A stretch of DNA of 64,000 nucleotides from NCBI RefSeq assembly GCF_020025155.1, contig NZ_CP073751.1:2917167-2981166 (forward strand), in the 5' to 3' direction. Shown here piece by piece: positions 43,051 through 52,617 of the stretch (its first letter is position 1; the number at the start of each line of letters is the position of its first letter). Position numbers and translations under genes: made by a program. The notes under the pieces are model-generated. The model worked only from the letters and a program-made list of their open reading frames with translations. It did no database searches and was not told where the DNA came from. This DNA comes from Halopseudomonas nanhaiensis (GTDB lineage Bacteria; Pseudomonadota; Gammaproteobacteria; Pseudomonadales; Pseudomonadaceae).

Positions 43051-43974
43051 TCACCCACGTGGATGATGGCTCGCGTGCAGGTCGCGCAGACGGTGCCGGG
43101 CGATGTGCGTGTATATCTGTGTCGTCGACAGATCGCTATGTCCGAGCAGCATCTGCACCACCCTCAGGTCGGCACCGTGATTGAGCAGATGCGTTGCGAA
43201 GGCATGGCGCAGCGTGTGCGGCGACAGCTCGCTGCGAATGCCGGCCTGCTGAGCATGCAGCTTGATACGGTGCCAGAAGGTCTGACGCGTCATCTGCCGT
43301 GCCTGGCGGCTGGGAAACAGCACGTCGCTGGGCTGGCCGGCAAGCAGAACCGGGCGAGCCTCCCGCGCATAACGGTCGAGCCAGACCAGCGCCTCCTCAC
43401 CCAGCGGGACCAAGCGCTCCTTGTCGCCCTTGCCGGTAACCCGGACCACTCCCTGGCGCAGATTCACCTGATCCAGCCGCAGCCCGACCAGCTCGCTGAC
43501 CCGCAGACCGCAGGCATACAGCACTTCTAGCATGCAGCGGTCGCGCAGGCCCAGCGTATCCTCGACATCAGGCGCACCCAGCAGCGCCTCGACGTCCGCC
43601 TCACTCAGTGACTTGGGCAATGGCCTGCCCAGCTTGGGCATGGCGACATCGAGTGTCGGGTCTTCGGCGATCAGATTCTGGCGCAGCGCATGACGATAGA
43701 ACCCGCGTATACAGGATAGAAAACGTGCAGTGGAACGTGCCTTGTAGCCGTCGCCAATTCGCCAGGCCAGGTGTTCCATCACGTTGGCGCGACCAAGCTT
43801 GAGCAAAGACAAGCGCCTCCCGGCCGCCCAGACCGCGAGCGTTTCGAGGTCCGTGCGGTACGCCTCAAGGCTTTGCCGCGCCAGTCCCCGCTCAAGCCAC
43901 AGGCTATCGAGGTAGGCGGCGATCAGTCGCGTCTCGGATTCGGGCACGGAAGGGGCGTCGGGGCTGGCTGTCAT
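43051..43974 (-). CDS. xerD: Site-specific tyrosine recombinase XerD
   Basis: XerD (307 residues) works with XerC and FtsK to resolve chromosome dimers at dif. The SAM-like N-terminal domain is followed by the catalytic domain with Arg in ACGLRVSELVGL, Lys in VTGKGDKERLVPL, HTLRHAFATHLL (His-x-x-Arg), LLGHSD and the nucleophile Tyr in TTQIYTHI. ATG 43974 gives the family length; the frame extends far upstream through a REP-bearing gap and is not coding there. Confidence 0.95.
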   Translation of the reverse strand: MTASPDAPSVPESETRLIAAYLDSLWLERGLARQSLEAYRTDLETLAVWAAGRRLSLLKLGRANVMEHLAWRIGDGYKARSTARFLSCIRGFYRHALRQNLIAEDPTLDVAMPKLGRPLPKSLSEADVEALLGAPDVEDTLGLRDRCMLEVLYACGLRVSELVGLRLDQVNLRQGVVRVTGKGDKERLVPLGEEALVWLDRYAREARPVLLAGQPSDVLFPSRQARQMTRQTFWHRIKLHAQQAGIRSELSPHTLRHAFATHLLNHGADLRVVQMLLGHSDLSTTQIYTHIARHRLRDLHASHHPRG

Positions 43975-44082
43975 CGATATCTCGCGGGGGAAAAGACGAA
44001 CGTACAAGCGCTGTCGCAACCACGCAAGCCACTTGCATGCTCGTCGGTTAAAGCTGAGCTCCGTGCTGGTAGCGTTTCCGCG

Positions 44083-44142
44083 TTCGCGCCCAGGTGCGCG
44101 CCTACAACTCAAGCGCTCCGTAGGAGCGGGCATGACCGCGAA
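44083..44142. repeat. Pseudomonas REP pair (tail-to-tail)
   Basis: An inverted unit at 44083-44105 (ttcgcgcccaggtgcgcg...) faces a direct unit at 44119-44142 (cgtaggagcgggcatgaccg...). Both match the units at 56782-56980. They lie in the xerD-rplS gap. Such palindromes are known pseudomonad REP elements spread by RAYT transposases; no RAYT gene is in this window. Confidence 0.8.
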
Positions 44143-44173
44143 GGGGTGGCATCCAAGCCAGGCCCCCAGGCAT

Positions 44174-44200
44174 AAAAAAAAAGCAGCCCGGAGGCTGCTT
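44174..44200 (-). terminator. Terminator of the rpsP-rimM-trmD-rplS operon
   Basis: An 8-bp stem (aagcagcc / ggctgctt) with a 4-base loop is followed on the minus strand by a run of nine Ts, 19 bases after the rplS stop. The plus strand also reads TTTTTC after the stem, so it could work in both directions. Confidence 0.9.
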
Positions 44201-44218
44201 TTTCGTAGCGGGCGGTGA

Positions 44219-44566
44219 TCAGCCCAGCTTTTCCTTGATACGTGCTGCCTTGCCGGACAGTTCGCGCAGGTAGTACAGCTTGGCCTTGCGCACGTCACCG
44301 CGACGCTTGACGCTGATGCTGTCGATCAGCGGCGAGTAGGTCTGGAAGGTACGCTCTACACCCACACCGCTGGAGATCTTGCGAACGGTGAAAGCCGAGT
44401 TCAGACCACGGTTACGCTTACCGATAACCACGCCTTCGAAAGCCTGCAGACGCGAACGCTCGCCTTCCTTGACCTTTACCTGGACGATGACGGTGTCTCC
44501 CGGGGCGAACTGGGGGACTTCCTTGCTCATCTGTTCCGCTTCAATCTGGGCAATAATGTTGGACAT
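44219..44566 (-). CDS. rplS: 50S ribosomal protein L19
   Basis: L19 (115 residues) sits at the 30S-50S interface. The sequence [20 protein letters not shown] and [35 protein letters not shown] is diagnostic (shown here as two blocks). ATG 44566 follows AGGAG. It is the last gene of the rpsP operon; trmD ends 32 bases upstream, and a strong terminator follows. Confidence 0.98.
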   Translation of the reverse strand: MSNIIAQIEAEQMSKEVPQFAPGDTVIVQVKVKEGERSRLQAFEGVVIGKRNRGLNSAFTVRKISSGVGVERTFQTYSPLIDSISVKRRGDVRKAKLYYLRELSGKAARIKEKLG

Positions 44567-44598
44567 TTCTAACTCCTGCTCAAGCCGCCGGACTTGCT

Positions 44599-45348
44599 TC
44601 AATGGTTATCGGTTGCCTGTTCGCGAATGAATTCCGCCAACAGCTGTTGCTGTTCTTTGCTCAATGTCAGGTCCTCCAGCAGTTCCGGCCGGCGTTGCCA
44701 GGTTCTGCCAAGGGACTGCTTGAGACGCCAGCGCCGGATCAGTGCATGATTACCACTGAGCAGCACCTCCGGTACGCGCCGCCCCGCAAACTCTTCCGGC
44801 CGGGTGTAATGCGGACAATCCAGCCACCCTTCCGTAAACGAATCCTCTGCCGCCGAATCGGCGTGACCCAGAACCCCGGGAATCAGCCGGGCTACCGAAT
44901 CAAGGAGCACCATGGCTCCCAGTTCACCACCGGACAGAACATAGTCCCCGATGGAAATTTCCTCATCGACACACATGTCGATGATGCGCTCGTCGATACC
45001 TTCGTACCGACCACACAGCAGGACGATGCTTTCCAGCTGCGACAGCTCCCGAGCACGCTGCTGCGTCAGCGGGCGGCCCTGCGGTGACAGGTAAATCACC
45101 CGTGGCGGCGCGGGCGCCTGCTCGCGAATCGCTTCGATTGCTTCGAGCAGTGGCTCAACCTTCATCAGCATGCCGGGACCGCCACCGAAGGGCCGGTCAT
45201 CCACCGTGCGATGCCGATCATGGGCATGATCACGCGGGTTGCTGAAAACCACCGTCATCTGTTCGCGGCTCACGGCACGGCCTGTTACGCCGTATTCGGT
45301 CAGAGCCGAGAACATCTCCGGAAACAGCGTTACTACACCGGCCCACAC
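44599..45348 (-). CDS. trmD: tRNA (guanine-N1)-methyltransferase TrmD
   Basis: TrmD (249 residues) methylates G37 of tRNAs that read CNN codons, preventing +1 frameshifts. The trefoil-knot S-adenosylmethionine site is seen in [25 protein letters not shown] and [13 protein letters not shown]. The catalytic Asp is in PHYTRPEEF-adjacent [12 protein letters not shown]. The start is GTG 45348, which opens [13 protein letters not shown] and lies 3 bases after the rimM stop. Confidence 0.97.
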   Translation of the reverse strand: MWAGVVTLFPEMFSALTEYGVTGRAVSREQMTVVFSNPRDHAHDRHRTVDDRPFGGGPGMLMKVEPLLEAIEAIREQAPAPPRVIYLSPQGRPLTQQRARELSQLESIVLLCGRYEGIDERIIDMCVDEEISIGDYVLSGGELGAMVLLDSVARLIPGVLGHADSAAEDSFTEGWLDCPHYTRPEEFAGRRVPEVLLSGNHALIRRWRLKQSLGRTWQRRPELLEDLTLSKEQQQLLAEFIREQATDNH

Positions 45349-45351
45349 CGG

Positions 45352-45894
45352 TCAGAACTCCGGATCCCAATCGACCTGCATCAGGCCGGCCTGCAGATCG
45401 ATGTGCTTCACATACAGATCCGGCAGGTAGGGCAACAACCGCTCACGCGTGTCGACACTCCCCTCGCAGGGCTTGACGACCATCACGTCGTTCGAACCGG
45501 TCTCGAGCATATGGTCGATGCGACCCAGCAATTGACCTTCCAGCGTCTCGACCCGCAGGCCTTCGAGCTGATACCAGTAAAACTCGCCGTCTTCGAGATC
45601 GGGCAGAGCGTCGTGCGCCACGCAGATCTCGAAATTCACCAGATCCTCGGCCTGATTGCGGTCGTCCACGCCCTTGAGCTGAACGATCAGGACGCGACCC
45701 TGCACGCGAGCACCGGTGACAGATACCGTACGCTGTTCCGCGCCCCGGCGAAGGGACCATTGCGGATAGTCCAGCACGTTATCCAGCGGGTCGGTATGCG
45801 ACAGCACCTTCACCGCCCCACGAATGCCATGCACCGAAACGATCTTGCCCAGGACCAGCATGGGCGATCCGGACTGTTCCGGCGAGGAGGCCAT
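45352..45894 (-). CDS. rimM: Ribosome maturation factor RimM
   Basis: RimM (180 residues) helps assemble the 30S head and binds S19. The N-terminal RimM barrel (LVLGKIVSVHGIRGAVKV) and C-terminal PRC barrel (YWYQLEGLRVETLEG, VMVVKP, LLPYLPDLYVKHIDL) are complete. It starts right after the rpsP stop (one-base gap) with GAGGAGG upstream, and trmD follows after 3 bases, so translation is coupled. Confidence 0.97.
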   Translation of the reverse strand: MASSPEQSGSPMLVLGKIVSVHGIRGAVKVLSHTDPLDNVLDYPQWSLRRGAEQRTVSVTGARVQGRVLIVQLKGVDDRNQAEDLVNFEICVAHDALPDLEDGEFYWYQLEGLRVETLEGQLLGRIDHMLETGSNDVMVVKPCEGSVDTRERLLPYLPDLYVKHIDLQAGLMQVDWDPEF

Positions 45895-45895
45895 A

Positions 45896-46144
45896 TCAGG
45901 CAGAGGCCTGAGCTTCCTTCAGCAGCGATGCAACGCGGTCAGACGGCTGTGCACCCTGGCTCAGCCAGTAGCTGACGCGCTCCTGGTTTACCGACAGGCG
46001 CATCTCACCACCCGCAGCGACCGGGTTGAAGAAGCCAACGCGCTCGACGAAACGGCCATCACGGGCGTTACGGCTGTTGGCTACGGTCAGGTGATAGAAG
46101 GGGCGCTTCTTGGAGCCACCACGAGCAAGACGAATGGTTACCAT
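45896..46144 (-). CDS. rpsP: 30S ribosomal protein S16
   Basis: S16 (82 residues) binds 16S rRNA early in 30S assembly. The whole sequence is diagnostic: [20 protein letters not shown], then [10 protein letters not shown] and [19 protein letters not shown] lies about 12 bases before ATG 46144. It is the first gene of the rpsP-rimM-trmD-rplS operon; a good promoter candidate is 74 bases upstream. A small hairpin (cgggc/gcccg) lies in the leader. Confidence 0.98.
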   Translation of the reverse strand: MVTIRLARGGSKKRPFYHLTVANSRNARDGRFVERVGFFNPVAAGGEMRLSVNQERVSYWLSQGAQPSDRVASLLKEAQASA

Positions 46145-46217
46145 GTGAACATCGTTTCCTGTGTTTGAGTCACGCTTCAAATAATTCATCACGGGCCTAT
46201 AGCCCGAAAGGTCGCGT

Positions 46218-46246
46218 ATTCTACGGAATATCCCGACTGATGAAAA
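46218..46246 (-). promoter_or_regulatory. Sigma-70 promoter candidate of the rpsP operon
   Basis: On the minus strand TTTTCA (46246-46241), a 17-base spacer and TAGAAT (46223-46218) match -35 and -10 at 4/6 and 5/6 positions. It is the only good match in the gap between ffh and rpsP. Confidence 0.5.
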
Positions 46247-46303
46247 CTGTTTTTTCGGCAGAGCGCCGGGCCGGGGCGACGAGTGCCCCGCCCCGGCATC
46301 GAA

Positions 46304-47704
46304 TCAGAACTTCGGCATACCGCCGCCCGGCGGCATCATTCCGCCACCGCCGCCACCGCCAAGGCCGCCCATGCCGCGCATCAGCTTGGCCATGCCACCC
46401 TTGCCACTGACCTTCTTCATCATCTTCTGCATCTGCTTGTGCTGCTTGATGACACGGCCGATATCCTGGATCTGGGTACCCGATCCGGCGGCGATCCGGC
46501 GCTTGCGCGAGCCGCTGATGATATCAGGGTTACGCCGCTCGCCGGGGGTCATCGAGTTGATGATGGCCTCCATCTGCTTGAACTGCTTTTCCGCCTGGGT
46601 CTGCGCCGTTTCCATCTGGGAGGGGCTGATCTTGCCCATCATCGGCAGCTTGTCCATCAGCGAACCAAGACCGCCCATGCCGCGCATCTGCTGCAGCTGG
46701 TCACGGAAGTCCTCGAGGTCAAAGCCCTTGCCCTTCTTGAGCTTCTTGGCCAGCTTTTCAGCCTTGTCCTTGTCGAGCTTCTGTTCGGCCTGCTCGATCA
46801 GGCTGAGCACATCGCCCATGCCCAGGATGCGCGAAGCAACACGATCCGGATGGAACACCTCCAGCGCGTCGGTCTTCTCGCCCATGCCGAGGAACTTGAT
46901 CGGCTTGCCAGTGATGTGTCGCACGGACAACGCAGCACCGCCGCGTGCGTCGCCATCGACCTTGGTCAGGATCACGCCGGTGAGCGGCAGGGCCTCGTTG
47001 AACGCCTGCGCCGTCGTTGCAGCGTCCTGACCGGTCATCGCGTCGACCACGAAGAGCGTTTCGGCCGGCTTCGCCGCGGCATGCACCGCGCGAATCTCGT
47101 CCATCATGTCGGCGTCGATATGCAGGCGGCCTGCGGTATCGACGATGAGCACGTCCATGAAGCGGTTCTTCGCCTCACGCAGCGCCGCTTCGACAATCGC
47201 CACCGGCTTCTGCCCGGCATCCGACGGGAAGAAGGAAACGTCGACTTCCTTGGCCAGGGTCTCGAGCTGCTTGATCGCTGCCGGACGATAGACGTCGGCG
47301 CTGACTACCATCACCTTTTTCTTCTGGCGCTCTCGCAACGTCTTGGCCAGCTTGGCAACGGACGTCGTCTTACCTGCACCCTGCAGACCGGCCATCAGGA
47401 TGACCGCAGGCGGCGATACTGCCAGGTTGAGCCCGACAGTCTCGCCCATCACCGCTTCCAGCTCGGCGCGAATGATCTTCACGAAGGCCTGGCCTGGGGA
47501 CAGACTGCGCGACACCTCCTGACCCACGGCGCGCTCGCGTACCTGGTCAACGAAGCTCTTGACCACCGGCAGCGCAACATCCGCCTCAAGCAGCGCCATG
47601 CGCACTTCGCGCAGGGTGTCCTTGATGTTCTCGTCAGTCAGCTTGGCCCGGCCGGTGACGCCGCGCAGGCTGTGCGACAGGCGATCGGTAAGATTTTCAA
47701 ACAT
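46304..47704 (-). CDS. ffh: Signal recognition particle protein Ffh
   Basis: Ffh (466 residues) binds 4.5S RNA and signal peptides and delivers membrane proteins to FtsY. N domain, then G domain with AGLQGAGKTTSVAKLAKTL, DTAGRLHID and TKVDGDARGG, then a Met-rich M domain (MRGMGGLGSLMDKLPMMG, HKQMQKMMKKVSG). The end is a Gly/Met-rich tail. The start MFENLTDRLS is standard. It is divergent from the cytochrome-assembly protein; a GC-rich hairpin without a T-run follows the stop. Confidence 0.98.
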   Translation of the reverse strand: MFENLTDRLSHSLRGVTGRAKLTDENIKDTLREVRMALLEADVALPVVKSFVDQVRERAVGQEVSRSLSPGQAFVKIIRAELEAVMGETVGLNLAVSPPAVILMAGLQGAGKTTSVAKLAKTLRERQKKKVMVVSADVYRPAAIKQLETLAKEVDVSFFPSDAGQKPVAIVEAALREAKNRFMDVLIVDTAGRLHIDADMMDEIRAVHAAAKPAETLFVVDAMTGQDAATTAQAFNEALPLTGVILTKVDGDARGGAALSVRHITGKPIKFLGMGEKTDALEVFHPDRVASRILGMGDVLSLIEQAEQKLDKDKAEKLAKKLKKGKGFDLEDFRDQLQQMRGMGGLGSLMDKLPMMGKISPSQMETAQTQAEKQFKQMEAIINSMTPGERRNPDIISGSRKRRIAAGSGTQIQDIGRVIKQHKQMQKMMKKVSGKGGMAKLMRGMGGLGGGGGGGMMPPGGGMPKF

Positions 47705-47758
47705 CGGTCATCTCCTCTGCTTCGCGTACCCGGACGGGTGGAAGCCAACAAGCCGGCA

Positions 47759-47764
47759 AGTATA
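47759..47764 (-). promoter_or_regulatory. Candidate -10 (TATACT) of the ffh promoter
   Basis: TATACT on the minus strand lies 55 bases before the ffh ATG, just after a GCCGCGTTGCGGC palindrome. No strong -35 is seen at 17 bases, so the call rests on the -10 and position. Confidence 0.4.
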
Positions 47765-47857
47765 ACGCCGCAACGCGGCAGATTACAGGCAAGCGCTTTA
47801 TCAGCTTCGCGGCTTATGCCACACTGCGCCTTTATTGATAACCTTTCTCAAGGACGT

Positions 47858-48658
47858 ATGACCGCTCTGATTTCCAGCGTGCTGGCAGCGGCCCTTTACC
47901 TGGGCGCGGCTTATTATCAGATGCACTGCATGGGCAAGCGCCTGGCGGTGAACGGCAATCTCCTGCGCGGCCTGGGACTGGCCGCCCTTCTGATTCATGC
48001 GATCAGCCTTTACGTCGAGCTGTCGAGGGGCCCCGGGCTATCGCTCGGGTTCTTCAATGCCGCGTCGCTGATCGCCTGGCTGGTGATTGCGCTGACCCTG
48101 GCTTCCAGCCTGCGCGCGCCCACCGCATCGCTGCTGCTGGGCCTGTTTCCGCTGGGGGCGGTTACCGCCGTACTCTCGTCATTGCTGCCCGATCATGGCG
48201 CGATTCGCATCGCCGGCCAGGAAGGATTGCTGACGCACATCCTGCTGTCGATTCTGGCTTACGGGATCCTGACCATAGCGGCATTCCAGGCCGTGCTGCT
48301 CGCGGTGCAGAACTACCAGCTCAAGCACAAGCATCCGACCCGCTTCATTCGTACCTTCCCGCCACTGCAGACGATGGAACGGCTTTTATTCCAGTTCCTG
48401 ACCTGCGGCGAGGCGCTACTGACGCTGGCCCTGATCTCCGGATTCGTCTACCTGGACAACATGTTTGCCCAGGACGTGGCGCACAAGACCCTTCTCTCCT
48501 GTCTGGCCTGGGTGGTGTTTGGCATTCTGCTATGGGGCCGCTACCTTAGAGGCTGGCGAGGCAGCAATGCGATCCGCTGGACACTGGCAGGTTTCCTCCT
48601 GCTCATGCTGGCCTACTTCGGCAGCAAACTGGTCCACGAGTTTGTTCTTCCGCTGTGA
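47858..48658 (+). CDS. CcsA/YpjD-like cytochrome c assembly family membrane protein
   Basis: This 266-residue protein has eight predicted membrane helices and belongs to the cytochrome c assembly (CcsA/CcmC/YpjD) family. Conserved His residues are in LIHAISLYVE, LTHILLSILAYG and SKLVHEF. In pseudomonads it always lies between ffh and a CBS-domain transporter, and its real role (haem handling or other) has not been settled. AAGGA precedes ATG 47858. The longer in-frame extension upstream is antisense to ffh and is not coding. The next gene starts 34 bases later. Confidence 0.85.
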   Translation: MTALISSVLAAALYLGAAYYQMHCMGKRLAVNGNLLRGLGLAALLIHAISLYVELSRGPGLSLGFFNAASLIAWLVIALTLASSLRAPTASLLLGLFPLGAVTAVLSSLLPDHGAIRIAGQEGLLTHILLSILAYGILTIAAFQAVLLAVQNYQLKHKHPTRFIRTFPPLQTMERLLFQFLTCGEALLTLALISGFVYLDNMFAQDVAHKTLLSCLAWVVFGILLWGRYLRGWRGSNAIRWTLAGFLLLMLAYFGSKLVHEFVLPL

Positions 48659-48692
48659 AACTCCGCCTATTTCGGTCCCTTGAGGTAACACC

Positions 48693-49985
48693 TTGAACGA
48701 CACCAGCACAGGCGTTCTGTTGATCGTCCTGCTCATCCTCATAATTCTCTCGGCGTTCTTCTCAAGCTCCGAAACCAGCATGATGAGCTTGAACCGCTAC
48801 CGGCTGAAACACCTCACCAAGGAAGGACACAAGGGCGCGCGACGCGCATCCAGATTGCTCGAGCGCCCCGACCGGCTGCTGGGGACTATTCTGGTCGGCA
48901 ACAACATAGTGAATATCCTGGCCGCATCGATAGCGACAGTCATCGCCGTGCAGGTATGGGGCGATGCCGGCATCGCCATCGCCACGGTGGTGCTGACCGT
49001 GGTAGTGCTCATCTTCGGTGAAATCACTCCCAAGACACTTGCGGCGCTGCGGCCGGAGTTGATCGCGTTCCCAGCCAGCGTCGTGTTGTCCGTACTGCAG
49101 AAGCTCCTGTATCCCGTCGTCTGGCTGTGCAGCGCCATCAGCAGCCTGCTGCTGCGCATGATCGGGGTGAACCCGAGCGACACAGGTGCCGATCAACTGA
49201 CCACCGATGAGCTACGGACCGTTGTCCGCGAGGCCGGCCTCGGAATGAGCCGCAGCCGGCAGAGCATGCTGTTGGGAATTCTCGACCTGGAAAAGATGAC
49301 GGTCGACGACATCATGGTCCCGCGCAACGAGGCGGTCGGCATCGATCTGGAAGACGACATGCCGGTGATCATCAACCAGCTCCGCGCGTCCCATCACACC
49401 CGGCTGCCGGTCTATGAAGGCGACATCAACAACATCAAGGGCATCGTGCACATGCGCTCCATCGCGCGGCTGCTCAGCCGTGGGGACCTGACCAAGGAAG
49501 CGCTGGCCAACGCATGCAGGGAGCCGTATTTCGTTCCGGAAAATACGCCGCTGCACACGCAGCTGTTCAACTTCCAGAAACAGAAGCGACGCATTGCCAT
49601 CGTCGTCGACGAATACGGTGACGTGATTGGCCTGGTGACGCTGGAAGACATCCTCGAGGAGATCGTCGGCGAGTTCACCACCGACATGTTGCTGCCGAGT
49701 CAGGATATCCATCCGCAGGAAGACGGCAGCTACGTCATCGAGGGCGGCGCCGCGATCCGCGACATCAACAAGCAGCTGCAGTGGAAGCTGCCTGCAGACG
49801 GTCCCAAGACGCTCAACGGCTTGATTACCGAACAGCTGGAAAGCATTCCGGAAAGTCCTGTGTGCCTGACCATCGGCATGTATCGCCTGGAAATTCTTCA
49901 GACCAAGGACAACATGATCAAGAGCGTGCGCGTCTCGGCGCGGACCAGCGAAGCACGACACGCCGATCGCGCTCAGACATCCTGA
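48693..49985 (+). CDS. CNNM/CorC-HlyC family transporter with CBS domains
   Basis: This 430-residue protein has an N-terminal DUF21 (CNNM) membrane domain (about 8-180) with FFSSSETSMMSLNRYRLKHL and LVGNNIVNILAASIAT, a CBS pair (about 200-320, with TRLPVYEGD and AIVVDEYGDVIGLVTLEDIL), and a C-terminal CorC_HlyC domain. Family members act in magnesium or cobalt efflux. The start is TTG 48693 with GAGG seven bases upstream; no ATG fits the family N-terminus. Its last 13 bases overlap the convergent SGNH hydrolase gene. Confidence 0.9.
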   Translation: MNDTSTGVLLIVLLILIILSAFFSSSETSMMSLNRYRLKHLTKEGHKGARRASRLLERPDRLLGTILVGNNIVNILAASIATVIAVQVWGDAGIAIATVVLTVVVLIFGEITPKTLAALRPELIAFPASVVLSVLQKLLYPVVWLCSAISSLLLRMIGVNPSDTGADQLTTDELRTVVREAGLGMSRSRQSMLLGILDLEKMTVDDIMVPRNEAVGIDLEDDMPVIINQLRASHHTRLPVYEGDINNIKGIVHMRSIARLLSRGDLTKEALANACREPYFVPENTPLHTQLFNFQKQKRRIAIVVDEYGDVIGLVTLEDILEEIVGEFTTDMLLPSQDIHPQEDGSYVIEGGAAIRDINKQLQWKLPADGPKTLNGLITEQLESIPESPVCLTIGMYRLEILQTKDNMIKSVRVSARTSEARHADRAQTS

Positions 49986-50644
49986 CCGTCCGGGGCGACA
50001 CGGTCAGCGACGCCGGCTGCCCAGGCACGGTAACCCTCAGCGGACGGGTGATAACCATCGCGCGCCAGCATGTGTGGGGCGAACACCGCAGCGAACGGCA
50101 CGTGCACCGCAGCCTGCGCCTGTGCAATTGTGCGAAGATCCCGATCGAGCAGACCGGCGCGCAGGCCGAGCCAGGCCCGCAGGGGTTGCGGCAGCGCTGT
50201 GAACGACCCTAGTGGCGGCACCGCGGTCAACAGCACCTGCTCGCTGCAGCAGGAAAAACGTCGTACCAGTTCCCTGATGCTCCGCCTCCACCGCCAGCGC
50301 GGCGTCAGATGCGTCGTATCATTCACGCCCAGCACGATGACGACCGCATCCCACCGCGCGTCAGGCATTTCGAGGGAGGCGGCAAGGGTTTCGGCGGCCG
50401 TGGCACCGTTGCGACCGCATGCCTGCCAGCAGACCGTTCGGCTCAGGCGGACGGCTAGCTGCACCGCGAGCTGACCGCTGAGCGCATCGGCCTGGCGCTC
50501 AACGCCCACCCCGGCAACCGTCGACTCACCGACCAGCAGCAGACGGAAGGGCTCTCCCTGCGCGACCGCTTTCGCGCAGGCGACTGTGCCGTGCCAGGGG
50601 TCGGCTGCATCGGGCAGGCGCAAGGCAGTGCGGCGCACCCACAT
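49973..50644 (-). CDS. SGNH/GDSL-type hydrolase
   Basis: This 223-residue (from ATG 50644) serine hydrolase has the SGNH blocks LLLVGESTVAGVG (Ser), VIVLGVNDTTHL (Asn) and DGYHPSAEGY (Asp-His), so it probably cleaves an ester or thioester. The 18 codons upstream of the ATG also read as a hydrophobic leader (RWWYLAAPALPLLLP) in frame, with no ATG, GTG or TTG. A CTG overlapping the purT stop (CTGA) would give [18 protein letters not shown] and an inner-membrane anchor. I list the ATG start but regard the CTG start as possible. It is coupled to purT. Confidence 0.82.
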   Translation of the reverse strand: MWVRRTALRLPDAADPWHGTVACAKAVAQGEPFRLLLVGESTVAGVGVERQADALSGQLAVQLAVRLSRTVCWQACGRNGATAAETLAASLEMPDARWDAVVIVLGVNDTTHLTPRWRWRRSIRELVRRFSCCSEQVLLTAVPPLGSFTALPQPLRAWLGLRAGLLDRDLRTIAQAQAAVHVPFAAVFAPHMLARDGYHPSAEGYRAWAAGVADRVAPDGQDV

Positions 50645-50697
50645 TGCCTGAGGCAGCAGCAGTGGTAATGCAGGCGCCGCCAGATACCACCACCGAC

Positions 50698-51879
50698 TCA
50701 GAGCGTAATCTCGACGGCCTGCGCGACGCGCATGGCACGGGCGCGGGCGGCCTCGACGGTCTCGTCGCGGGCCAGAGCGACACCCATGCGCCGCTGACCA
50801 TCGACGTCCGGCTTGCCGAACAGACGCAACTGGGTATCAGGCTCGGCCAACGCCGCGGGCAGGTTGCCGAAGGTGACCTGTGCGGATTGACCAGTGACCA
50901 GTATCACCGCCGATGCCGATGCCCCCAGCTGCCGGATCTGCGGGATCGGCAAGCCGAGAATCGCTCGGGCATGCAGCGCAAACTCGGAGAGGTCCTGCGA
51001 GATCATGGTCACCATGCCGGTGTCATGCGGGCGGGGAGACACCTCACTGAACCAGACCTGGTCGCCCTTGACGAACAGCTCGACGCCGAACAGGCCGCGA
51101 CCACCCAGCGCATCCGTCACCTCCAGCGCCACCCGCTGGGCTTCGGCCAGTGCCGCGTCGGACATGGGCTGTGGCTGCCAGGATTCCTGATAGTCCCCGC
51201 CTTCCTGACGATGGCCGATCGGCGCGCAGAAGTCGGTCCCGCCCACATGGCGCACGGTGAGCAGCGTGATCTCGTAATCGAAGTCGACAAAACCTTCCAC
51301 GATTACCCGGCCCTGACCTGCCCGACCGCCGGCCTGGGCATATTCCCAGGCTGTATCGATCTCCGCGTCGGACCTGATCAGGCTCTGTCCCTTGCCTGAT
51401 GAGCTCATCACCGGTTTCACCACGCAAGGCAGGCCGATGTCCCTGACGGCGTCACGGTACTGCTCGAGGGTATCGGCAAACCGGTAGGCAGAGGTGGGCA
51501 GGCCGAGCTGCTCGGCCGCCAGTTGACGAATGCCTTCGCGGTTCATGGTCAGCCACGCGGCATTCGCGGTCGGCACCACGTTGTAGCCTTCCTGTTCCAG
51601 TTCAAGCAGCGTTGCCGTAGCGATGGCCTCGATCTCAGGCACTACATAATCCGGCTGCTCGGCTTCGATCACCTCGCGCAGCAGACGGCCGTCGAGCATG
51701 TTGATCACGTGGCTGCGGTGGGCAACCTGCATGGCCGGCGCGTGGTCATAGCGGTCCACTGCAATCACCTCGCAGCCCAGCCGTTGCAGTTCGATCACCA
51801 GTTCTTTGCCCAGCTCGCCGGAGCCGAGCAGAAGCACGCGTGTCGCCGTAGGTGAGTACGGCGTGCCAATCGGAGTCAT
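50698..51879 (-). CDS. purT: Phosphoribosylglycinamide formyltransferase 2 (formate-dependent)
   Basis: PurT (393 residues) makes formyl-GAR from GAR, formate and ATP, a folate-independent step of purine synthesis. The ATP-grasp fold shows [59 protein letters not shown] and [18 protein letters not shown] 51879 gives the family length. The stop overlaps the potential CTG start of the SGNH hydrolase. The DUF1289 gene ends 4 bases upstream, so all belong to one minus-strand operon with the gamma carbonic anhydrase. Confidence 0.97.
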   Translation of the reverse strand: MTPIGTPYSPTATRVLLLGSGELGKELVIELQRLGCEVIAVDRYDHAPAMQVAHRSHVINMLDGRLLREVIEAEQPDYVVPEIEAIATATLLELEQEGYNVVPTANAAWLTMNREGIRQLAAEQLGLPTSAYRFADTLEQYRDAVRDIGLPCVVKPVMSSSGKGQSLIRSDAEIDTAWEYAQAGGRAGQGRVIVEGFVDFDYEITLLTVRHVGGTDFCAPIGHRQEGGDYQESWQPQPMSDAALAEAQRVALEVTDALGGRGLFGVELFVKGDQVWFSEVSPRPHDTGMVTMISQDLSEFALHARAILGLPIPQIRQLGASASAVILVTGQSAQVTFGNLPAALAEPDTQLRLFGKPDVDGQRRMGVALARDETVEAARARAMRVAQAVEITL

Positions 51880-51883
51880 GTTC

Positions 51884-52090
51884 TCAGTTTCCGTTCGATT
51901 CGTTGGACATCCACAGCCCCTGGCGGCGGGCGCGCTGCTCGCACAGCGCCAGCACCTGCCGGCGCTCGTCATCGGTCATGCGCCCCCAGCGGACGATTTC
52001 GTCGCCGGTGCGCTGGCAGCCGGTACATACGTCATCATCGTCCAGGCAGCACACGGCCACGCAAGGCGACCGCACCGCTGGGGTACTCAT
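51884..52090 (-). CDS. DUF1289 small Cys-rich protein
   Basis: This 68-residue protein has the DUF1289 Cys pattern: [25 protein letters not shown], with a downstream CEQRA. The four spaced Cys suggest binding of a metal or iron-sulfur cluster, unproven for the family. It lies between the carbonic anhydrase (stop abuts its start) and purT (4-base gap). Confidence 0.85.
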   Translation of the reverse strand: MSTPAVRSPCVAVCCLDDDDVCTGCQRTGDEIVRWGRMTDDERRQVLALCEQRARRQGLWMSNESNGN

Positions 52091-52615
52091 TCAGTCGTCC
52101 TGCGGCTTCAGATCCCGACGATAGCGCTGGGCATTGTGAACATAGTGCGCGGCACCCGCCTCGATCATCTTCTTCTGCTGGTCGTTGAGTTCGCGCACCA
52201 CCTTGCCGGGCGAGCCCATGACCAGCGAACCATCGGGAATTTCCTTGCCTTCGGGTATCAGCGCATTCGCGCCGATGATGCAATGCTTGCCGATCTTCGC
52301 CCCGTTGAGCACCACCGCGTTGATGCCGATCAGGCTGTAGTCGCCCACGGTGCACCCATGCAGCATGGCATTGTGGCCGACCGTCACGCCCTTGCCGAGC
52401 GTCAACGGAGAACCGGGGTCGGTATGCATGACCGCGCCATCCTGTACGTTGCTGTGTTCGCCAATCAGGATGAGTTCGTTGTCGCCGCGGATCACCGCGC
52501 CGAACCAGACGCTGGCACCCGCCTCCAGCCGCACCTTGCCCACCACAACGGCACTGTCGGCGATCCAGGCATCGGCGGCCATTTCAACCCGCGCATCTCC
52601 AAGGCTGTACTTCAT
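52091..52615 (-). CDS. Gamma carbonic anhydrase-like hexapeptide protein
   Basis: This 174-residue left-handed beta-helix protein belongs to the gamma carbonic anhydrase/YrdA group. Metal-binding His residues occur in [11 protein letters not shown] and [11 protein letters not shown]. The Arg in [10 protein letters not shown] and the hexapeptide repeats are intact. ATG 52615 is chosen over the GTG two codons earlier because GGAG sits five bases before it. It starts 2 bases after the CoA pyrophosphatase stop. YrdA-type proteins may lack true anhydrase activity. Confidence 0.9.
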   Translation of the reverse strand: MKYSLGDARVEMAADAWIADSAVVVGKVRLEAGASVWFGAVIRGDNELILIGEHSNVQDGAVMHTDPGSPLTLGKGVTVGHNAMLHGCTVGDYSLIGINAVVLNGAKIGKHCIIGANALIPEGKEIPDGSLVMGSPGKVVRELNDQQKKMIEAGAAHYVHNAQRYRRDLKPQDD

Positions 52616-52617
52616 GT

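Noticed and set aside
46283-47857. Long N-terminal extension of the CcsA-like protein
   Set aside because: The extension is antisense to ffh. The membrane-protein homology and AAGGA site both start at 47858.
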